Shown: in pieces, positions 5,599 through 10,756 of the stretch | Position numbering within the stretch: position 1 is the first letter of the stretch | Layout: each line of letters opens with the position of its first letter | DNA from: JAYWAM01 sp043782425 | GTDB lineage: Bacteria; Pseudomonadota; Gammaproteobacteria; Burkholderiales; Usitatibacteraceae | Assembly: GCA_043782425.1 (NCBI GenBank) | Contig: JAYWAM010000277.1 | Location: forward strand, 1-10,756 | Length of the DNA: 10,756 nt | Reading direction: 5' to 3' | Notes under the pieces: model-generated | Told to the model about the DNA's origin: nothing | Seen by the model: the letters and a program-made list of their open reading frames with translations, nothing else | Databases searched by the model: none | Made by a program: the position numbers and the translations under genes

Positions 5599-7287
5599 AT
5601 GGCAGCACCTACCCCCCTCGCAAAGGGACTCATTGCAATCATCGTTCTTGCAGGCGCCGGTTCACTGGCATGGAATCTGGCCATCAAGGACTGGTGGGCA
5701 AACCGCGAGGCCGCGAGCGTTAACGAGAAATCAGCAAATAAATCGTTAGCGCCCGCTCCCGCCAAACCCGCCAAGCCGACAGCGAGCCCGCCGCCTGCTG
5801 CTTCCGGCGCTTTAGGGTCGGCCGGTAATCCGCTCAAGGTCAGCCTGGTCAGCTTTCACGGCTACGCGCCCGCCCTGGTGGCTAACGGCAACAGCCTTAC
5901 CACACAAAAAGGTTCGACCTACGCTGCCAAAGGCATCAACGTGCAGTTCGTGATTCAGGACGATATTCCAACCTTGGCGACGATATTCGAATCGGGCGCT
6001 GCGCAATGCGCGTGGCGTACTTCGGATTTCTGGGCGCAGGAGCAGCCCAACCTGCGCAACGCCGGTTTGGATGGCCGTGCGGTGATGATCGTCGATAACA
6101 CGCAAGGCGCTGATGCGGTGATTACCAAGGTTGCAGCGATACGCGCGATCGAAGACCTGACGGGCCGCTCGGTCGCCGTGCTGCAATTCACGCCGTCGCA
6201 CGGGATGTTGATCGACGCCATCGAAAATTCGTCGCTGACAGCGCGCAAGAAGGCGAGCGTGAAATATGTTTTCATTAACGCCGAGGAGGGCACCGCAGGA
6301 GTGCGCGCCGCATTGGAATCGGGCAATGTTGATGCCGCCGCGTTGTGGGATCCCGATCTGTCGCTGGCGTTGCGCAATATTAAGGGCAGCCAGGTTATCT
6401 ATTCGACCAAAACCGCCAGCAACTTGATTTTCGATGTGATCGTGTGCGATAGCCGGGCGTTGAACAAGCCTGAAAACCAGGCGGTGTTTCAAAAGTTTGT
6501 CGAGGGATGGATGGAAGGCGTCACACAGGCGCGCGCCAACCCCGATAATGCCGCTGAGGCGCTGGTAAAAACCGAAGAGTTCTTCACGCTGCTTGCCAAG
6601 CAGGAAGGCAAAGAATTCATCAAGGGCTTGTTTCCCAATCTCGTGTGGACCGGGCTGGAAGATAACGCGCGTATTCTGGGTCTTGCAGGCGGCGCCGGGC
6701 ATTATGACCGCGTTTATCGCCGCTTCGATGAAATCTATCGCAAGGCGGGTGCATTGGCGAACCCGAAATCGCCGGTCATCACGCCGCAGGATAGTTTCGA
6801 TTACCGTTTTATCAAGGCCATGCTCAGCAAGGATACGGCGGCGTCGAGCGCAGCGGCTAAACCACAGTATCAATTCAGCGAGACGGCGCAGATCAAAGCG
6901 GCGCAGCAGCCAGCCGCCTTGACCAAGCCGGTGATAGTTGGCTTTGCCAGCGGCAGTGCGGCGCTGACCAAGCGTGCGCAAAAGACGATTGATGACGAAA
7001 TGGTCTCATTCATCGAAAACAATGGCGGCGCTTATTTTGAGCTCAGCGGCAACAGCGATTCGGTCGGATCGCGCGACACCAATATGCGCTTGTCGCTGGC
7101 GCGCGCCACGGCGGTCGTCAAATATCTTCACGAACAGTGGGAGTTCCCCAAAGCGCGCTTTAAAATTGCCGGTAACGGGCCGGATAAGCCGCTGTGCAAT
7201 GAGGCCAATCCTGCCAGCGAAGGCTTGACGCTTGAGGATTGCCGCGCGCTCAACCGCACCACGCGCATTGCGGTTTTTTCCCGCTAA
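5599..7287 (+). CDS. Membrane-anchored NitT/TauT-type substrate-binding protein fused to OmpA-like domain
   Basis: The 562-residue product joins two periplasmic modules. Residues 9-27 form a single N-terminal transmembrane segment without a lipobox Cys, so the protein is probably an uncleaved inner-membrane anchor. A Pro/Ala linker covers about 47-78. Residues 79-390 resemble NMT1/THI5/SsuA-type binding proteins of NitT/TauT importers (VAVLQFTPSHGMLIDAIE; AALWDPD). After a second linker, residues 443-562 are an OmpA C-terminal, peptidoglycan-binding domain. This has SGNSDSVGS with the conserved Asp, LSLARATAVVKYL with the conserved Arg, and LNRTTRIAV near the end. Cys533 and Cys548 match the disulfide position of E. 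coli OmpA. The gene precedes its permease by 5 bases. The likely role is ligand capture for the importer while tethered to the cell wall. The ligand is unknown. Confidence 0.85.
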   Translation: MAAPTPLAKGLIAIIVLAGAGSLAWNLAIKDWWANREAASVNEKSANKSLAPAPAKPAKPTASPPPAASGALGSAGNPLKVSLVSFHGYAPALVANGNSLTTQKGSTYAAKGINVQFVIQDDIPTLATIFESGAAQCAWRTSDFWAQEQPNLRNAGLDGRAVMIVDNTQGADAVITKVAAIRAIEDLTGRSVAVLQFTPSHGMLIDAIENSSLTARKKASVKYVFINAEEGTAGVRAALESGNVDAAALWDPDLSLALRNIKGSQVIYSTKTASNLIFDVIVCDSRALNKPENQAVFQKFVEGWMEGVTQARANPDNAAEALVKTEEFFTLLAKQEGKEFIKGLFPNLVWTGLEDNARILGLAGGAGHYDRVYRRFDEIYRKAGALANPKSPVITPQDSFDYRFIKAMLSKDTAASSAAAKPQYQFSETAQIKAAQQPAALTKPVIVGFASGSAALTKRAQKTIDDEMVSFIENNGGAYFELSGNSDSVGSRDTNMRLSLARATAVVKYLHEQWEFPKARFKIAGNGPDKPLCNEANPASEGLTLEDCRALNRTTRIAVFSR

Positions 7288-7292
7288 GCAGC

Positions 7293-8090
7293 ATGACGAT
7301 TTTCTGGAACCCCTATGCCGAGCTTGCGCCAGGCGCCAGGCGCAAGCTCGGCTTGGCCTCTGTTGCAACGCTGTTGATTGTATGGAGCGCCATTGCCGCC
7401 TTGGAGTGGGTCAGCCAGAGCAAATTGCCCTCGCCGTGGGCGGTGATGAAAGCCATGTCCTATCTGGCCTGGAATGAGGGTAACAGCTTGTTGTTTACCG
7501 CAACGCTATGGTCCGCCGGGCGGGTGTTTGCGGCCGGCGTGCTGGTTGTGACGATCGGTATTCCGCTTGGCGTCCTCATGGGGGCCGCGCCGAAACTCAA
7601 TGCAATTTTTTCGCCGCTGATCGATCCGTTTCGCTCGGCGCCGGTGGTCGCGCTGTTGCCTATCCTGGTGATGTGGATGGGAATCGGTGAAGCCATGAAA
7701 ATCACCTTTCTATTTATCGGCGCTGTGGTGTATTTAATCCCGATGGTGCGCGATGCGATCCAGGCGGTGCCGCAAAGTTACTGGATCAGCGCGCGCGACC
7801 TCGGCGCCTCCCCCTGGGAATGTATCCGTAAGGCGATTGTGCCGATGGCGATGCCGCGCATAGCCGACGCCGTCGTCGTTAGCATCTCGGTGATGTGGAC
7901 TTACATCACGGTGGCGGAGTATGTGAATGCGCGCGAAGGCTTGGGACAATTGATTCAAAACGCACGCCGCTTCAGCGCAATGGATCAGGTGTTTGCGGGA
8001 ATAATCGTGATTATTGCGCTGGCGCTGCTAACCTATCAGTTGATGCTGATGCTCAAGCGCAAACTCTATCCGTGGGAGACCAGCCAGTGA
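7293..8090 (+). CDS. ABC transporter permease, NitT/TauT type
   Basis: This is the inner-membrane channel subunit of the importer. The 265-residue product has about six hydrophobic segments (first near 20-40, last near 238-255), typical of the BPD_transp_1 family. The cytoplasmic EAA loop that contacts the ATPase is at 167-184, ARDLGASPWECIRKAIVP, with the conserved Gly171. The sequences GIPLGVLMG and LPILVMWMGIGE are characteristic of the SsuC/TauC/NrtB group. The start is ATG 7293, five bases after the SBP stop. Its Shine-Dalgarno is poor (AAGCAG), so translation probably depends on coupling. In-frame codons upstream lie inside the SBP gene and would add a non-hydrophobic, His-rich tail foreign to the family. 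The final GTGA is shared with the ATPase start. Confidence 0.93.
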   Translation: MTIFWNPYAELAPGARRKLGLASVATLLIVWSAIAALEWVSQSKLPSPWAVMKAMSYLAWNEGNSLLFTATLWSAGRVFAAGVLVVTIGIPLGVLMGAAPKLNAIFSPLIDPFRSAPVVALLPILVMWMGIGEAMKITFLFIGAVVYLIPMVRDAIQAVPQSYWISARDLGASPWECIRKAIVPMAMPRIADAVVVSISVMWTYITVAEYVNAREGLGQLIQNARRFSAMDQVFAGIIVIIALALLTYQLMLMLKRKLYPWETSQ

Positions 8091-8935
8091 GCACTAGCGA
8101 AAACACCAGCATCGCGCCCGTCAGCATGACGCTGAGCAACATCGTGCAAGAGTACCCCGCGGTGGACGGCAAGGTCACGCGCGTGATTGACGGCATCGAT
8201 CTGGCGTTTGACAAGCCGACGATCAATATTCTGCTCGGCCCATCGGGCTGCGGCAAAAGCACCCTGCTATACATGATGGGTGGCGTAAGGCCATTTGCCG
8301 TGCAATCCCCCACTTCGGGCGTCATCTTGATTGATGGCCAGGAATGTCAAGGCGCGCATGACGATGCGGTGATGGTGTTTCAGCGTTATGCGAACCGGCC
8401 TGATCTGACTGTTTACGAAAACATTGCGCTGCCTTTTCAGTTTGCGTTATGGAAGAAGCGCGTGCCGCAGGCGGAGTGGAAAAAACGCATGTCCGCCATG
8501 CTTGAGGCAGTGGGGCTGGCAGACAAGAAAGATTACCTTCCTGCGCAGTTGTCCGGCGGACAGAATCAGCGCGTGGCGCTGGCAAGAGCACTGGTGTTGC
8601 GGCCACGCATTATCCTGATGGATGAACCGTTTGGCGCCCTGGATGCCCAAACGCGCGAAGAGATGCAAAAGCTCCTCATCGCTCTGCACAAGAGCTGGCC
8701 CTGTCTCATCATCTTCGTCACGCACGATGTCACCGAAGCCTTGATGCTCGGCGACCGGGTGATTGTGTTATCGACACAACCAGCCACGATTGCGGATGAC
8801 TTTGAAATTCACGAAACGCGACCGCGTTCATCGCTCTGGCAACGTTCGTCTGAGGCGGTCAATATCGAGGAGCGAATTCTGGCGCAGTTGCACAAGGTCA
8901 GCACCGGGCGTGGCTCGATGCGCGTAAGCACCTAA
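8087..8935 (+). CDS. ABC transporter ATP-binding protein, NitT/TauT type
   Basis: This is the cytoplasmic ATPase that powers the importer. The 282-residue product has all catalytic motifs: Walker A GPSGCGKST at 51-59, the Q-loop in MVFQRYANRPDLTVYEN, the signature LSGGQNQR at 155-162, Walker B RIILMDEP at 174-181 with the catalytic Glu180, the D-loop GALDAQT, and the switch His213 in VTHD. The insertion in VRPFAVQSPTSG ahead of the beta-strand is slightly longer than in SsuB/TauB. The start is GTG 8087, which shares GTGA with the permease stop and has GGGAG (8074-8078) 8 bases upstream. An ATG at 8126 is also in frame, but it lacks this spacing and would shorten the N-terminus. The C-terminal 50 residues are a short extension common in this family. 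Confidence 0.94.
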   Translation: MSTSENTSIAPVSMTLSNIVQEYPAVDGKVTRVIDGIDLAFDKPTINILLGPSGCGKSTLLYMMGGVRPFAVQSPTSGVILIDGQECQGAHDDAVMVFQRYANRPDLTVYENIALPFQFALWKKRVPQAEWKKRMSAMLEAVGLADKKDYLPAQLSGGQNQRVALARALVLRPRIILMDEPFGALDAQTREEMQKLLIALHKSWPCLIIFVTHDVTEALMLGDRVIVLSTQPATIADDFEIHETRPRSSLWQRSSEAVNIEERILAQLHKVSTGRGSMRVST

Positions 8936-8948
8936 AATCCTGGATATC

Positions 8949-9830
8949 GTGGAGACAAATCCGGTTTCGTACTTGCGTGAAATGTTGCTCAGCAATGGCA
9001 ACGTGATTGCGCTTTTGACTTCGGTGGCGACGGGTCTTGTGCTGTCGATTCCGTACGGATTCGGCGTCGGCTTGTTACCGATCATTGGATTTGCCGCTGG
9101 CGAAACCATCGCGGCGATGTTTATTCCGTACACCGAAAATTTCCGCGCCAAAGTCGACAAAAAATATAGAGATCAGGTGCGTGAAACCACGCGCAGCCAC
9201 TTGCTCGATGAAATTGAAAGACGCGACAAGCGCACCAAGAGCGCCTACGGATCGCTGGAGTCTTACCAGCGCATGCTGGAGCGCGTTGCGTCACTGTACC
9301 GGGTGGCGCATGACAGCAGGACACAACTGTCGGTGCGCGATGTGGAGAAGCTCGATGATGCAACGCTGGATTATCTGCGCATGTGGCTGGCCGCTCTGGT
9401 CATAGAGGAGCGCGCCCGGGCCGTCGTTCTCAAGGATGTCGAAGCGCGCCTGCAAATCATCGAGCGCGATCTGAAGGATAGCAAACCCGGTAGCGATCAA
9501 ATGCAATTGCAAAAAGCGCGCAACGAGTATCTTTCGCTGATTACCCGGCATCGTCGCATGCTGAGCCGTAAGATGGGGATAGAAGCGGCGATGCTATCGA
9601 TGCCGGATCAAATGGATGAAATTTTTCAGACCATCGTAACGGCCCCGACATCGGCTGATGTTGATTCCAAGCTTGCCGAGTCCATCGAGAAGCTGGGCTT
9701 GGAGGAAGATTTGGAAGCGGAACTGGAAGGCGCACTGAGAGAAACCATGCCAGATTTACCGTTGCGGCAAGAAAATCAACAGATGCCACTCAAGAAAGCT
9801 GTCGCAATGCGGCAAGCAGAAAATAAGTAA
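8949..9830 (+). CDS. Membrane protein with coiled-coil cytoplasmic part, unknown function
   Basis: I do not recognise this 293-residue protein. Two closely spaced hydrophobic segments (about 19-36 and 38-59, separated only by the Pro-Tyr-Gly bend at 35-37) form a membrane hairpin or re-entrant pair. The remainder is highly charged and helical, with likely coiled coil from about 62 to 215 (YRDQVRETTRSHLLDEIERR; LQIIERDLKD) and an acidic stretch near 255-270. With no signal peptide, the bulk is probably cytoplasmic. The start is placed at GTG 8949, 13 bases after the ATPase stop. The upstream TGGA is a weak ribosome binding site, and ATG 8982 is a possible alternative that keeps the hydrophobic part. 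Close spacing on both sides argues that it works with the ABC transporter, perhaps as scaffold or regulator, which is inference. Confidence 0.72.
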   Translation: METNPVSYLREMLLSNGNVIALLTSVATGLVLSIPYGFGVGLLPIIGFAAGETIAAMFIPYTENFRAKVDKKYRDQVRETTRSHLLDEIERRDKRTKSAYGSLESYQRMLERVASLYRVAHDSRTQLSVRDVEKLDDATLDYLRMWLAALVIEERARAVVLKDVEARLQIIERDLKDSKPGSDQMQLQKARNEYLSLITRHRRMLSRKMGIEAAMLSMPDQMDEIFQTIVTAPTSADVDSKLAESIEKLGLEEDLEAELEGALRETMPDLPLRQENQQMPLKKAVAMRQAENK

Positions 9831-10690
9831 TGATGGACTACAGCACAATCAAGGAAGCGGGTCTGCGCAAGCTAACCAATTTTGACGCCGCAAGGCAGCG
9901 GGTCGAAGGCGCGCTGCTTCAGGCTGGTCAGGAAGGGCCGCAGGGCCTGTTGCGTTTTTTTGTGCGCTATACGAGCTGGAATGGATTTTTCGGCTCGGGA
10001 GTGGCGTCGTTGTCGGGAAAAATCGGTCGTTCGCGCGCCGTATTCATTGACCCGGCAGAGACGGTGGCGTTGTTGGGAGATCGCAGTGTGTTTGTCGCCA
10101 GTTTTTTCTTCGATGCGGCGCGCGACGAATTCGATGATCGCGATACCGTGTACCGCGATACCCACCGTTGCCTGGCTCAGGCGACGCTAGGCGGCATCCT
10201 TCAGTTCGCGCAAAAAAAGGGTTATGCGGCCGATGCTGGAGAAATCAATAAGTTACTGTGTGAACCCAAGTGGTTGCAAAAACTAAACCGCAAAGTGGCG
10301 CGAGGCTATGGCAGCGGCAGCGAAGACACGCGTAAGGCTATCATGGCAGCGATTGGTTACCATCTTGGTTCTGAGATACTGGCCGACCGTGAATTTTCGC
10401 TGATAGACGAATATATGCGCAACGAACAGAAGGCGCTGACGGCATACATGAAAAAAACCAAGATCAGTATTGCCGGTCAGAATCATGTGGCTTACCAGTG
10501 GATTCGGATTCATAGCGGCCACGGCGGCGCAGCGGAAGCCGACCACTTCGAATGGGCAACCAAAGGCGCCAAGCTCGCATTTAACTTTAGTCCGCACAAA
10601 CATCATGCGGCAATGCGTGCGAGCCTGGACCAGGGGTTTCAGACTTTTGCTAAGAATCACCAGACTTTTTTCGAGAGGGTAGTTACATAA
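9830..10690 (+). CDS. Soluble protein of unknown family, last gene of ABC cluster
   Basis: I cannot assign this 286-residue protein. There is no signal peptide or membrane segment. The N-terminal half contains an aromatic stretch (RFFVRYTSWNGFFGSG, then VFVASFFFDAARDEFDDRD), and the rest looks helical. The C-terminal 70 residues are rich in His: His228, His231, His239 in EADHFEWA, His256, His258, His259 and His277. Asp105 and His112 are spaced i/i+7, and Glu236-x2-His239 follows later. This loosely recalls metal-binding helices of heme-oxygenase-like enzymes, but the canonical H-x3-D-x2-H is not matched, so I do not claim that family. The ATG overlaps the previous stop by one base (TAATG). 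A second ATG follows at once at 9833. Tight coupling suggests it acts with the membrane protein before it. Confidence 0.7.
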   Translation: MMDYSTIKEAGLRKLTNFDAARQRVEGALLQAGQEGPQGLLRFFVRYTSWNGFFGSGVASLSGKIGRSRAVFIDPAETVALLGDRSVFVASFFFDAARDEFDDRDTVYRDTHRCLAQATLGGILQFAQKKGYAADAGEINKLLCEPKWLQKLNRKVARGYGSGSEDTRKAIMAAIGYHLGSEILADREFSLIDEYMRNEQKALTAYMKKTKISIAGQNHVAYQWIRIHSGHGGAAEADHFEWATKGAKLAFNFSPHKHHAAMRASLDQGFQTFAKNHQTFFERVVT

Positions 10691-10726
10691 TCTCCACCAT
10701 TTACAAATAGAAAGTGCATTTTTACT

Positions 10727-10751
10727 CCCTCTCCCGCTTTGCGGGAGAGGG
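10727..10751. repeat. Perfect CCCTCTCCC/GGGAGAGGG hairpin after the ABC cluster
   Basis: An 11-bp perfect stem (arms 10727-10737 and 10741-10751, loop TTT) begins 36 bases after the last gene of the cluster. CCCTCTCCC-type palindromes are common interspersed intergenic repeats in proteobacteria. It could act as a terminator or mRNA-stabilising structure. No T-tract follows within the five bases left in the window, so intrinsic termination cannot be judged. Confidence 0.75.
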
Positions 10752-10756
10752 CTGGG

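Noticed and set aside
5812..6981. Long open frame (389 codons) on the minus strand opposite the SBP-OmpA gene
   Set aside because: It is antisense to a gene with clear domain motifs, its translation is Arg/His/Gln-rich and resembles no family, and it has no convincing start site. High GC at third positions commonly creates such frames.
5599..7287. Naming a substrate (taurine, nitrate, sulfonate or thiamin precursor) for the importer
   Set aside because: The NMT1/SsuA-like fold serves many ligands, no catabolic gene is adjacent, and ligand-binding residues cannot be assigned by eye.
7239..7292. Upstream in-frame start for the permease inside the SBP gene
   Set aside because: It would add an 18-residue polar, His-rich tail overlapping the OmpA domain; ATG 7293 matches the length and N-terminus expected for the family.
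9830..10690. Calling the last protein TenA or a heme oxygenase
   Set aside because: The diagnostic H-x3-D-x2-H and TenA Cys/Tyr motifs are not matched; only spacing hints are present, so it is reported as unknown.

Overview
The window looks like chromosomal DNA of a moderately GC-rich Gram-negative proteobacterium, most likely a betaproteobacterium (Nitrosomonadales/Gallionella-like). That guess rests on the nadK-recN pair, the ATTCCC-N8-GGGAAT interspersed palindromes and the general protein character. No rRNA, tRNA or CRISPR is visible.

Left part (1-2005): the end of nadK (NAD kinase) overlaps recN (double-strand-break repair ATPase) by one base. The RecN frame carries an unusual Asn-rich hexamer-repeat insertion. 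A long inverted repeat built from two dRS3-like palindromes separates recN from a patatin-like lipid acyl hydrolase (2165-3424).

Middle (3425-4810): a minus-strand type II toxin-antitoxin pair (RelE/StbE-like toxin, Phd/YefM/StbD-like antitoxin) lies convergent to the patatin gene, with short hairpins between them. Divergent from it is a glutathione S-transferase of the YfcF type. The patatin, antitoxin and GST genes all appear to start with TTG.

Right part (4922-10690): a compact six-gene, probably co-transcribed plus-strand cluster. In order: a soluble coiled-coil protein of unknown function; a membrane-anchored NitT/TauT (NMT1/THI5-like) substrate-binding domain fused to a C-terminal OmpA-type peptidoglycan-binding domain; the matching ABC permease; the ATPase; a membrane-hairpin plus coiled-coil protein; and a soluble protein of unknown family. 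The last four genes are separated by 13 bp or less, or overlap. The layout suggests an ABC importer tethered at the inner membrane and attached to the cell wall, with three dedicated partners that I do not recognise. The substrate cannot be read from sequence. This cluster is the best candidate for an undescribed system. A perfect 11-bp hairpin of a common interspersed type follows it at the window edge.
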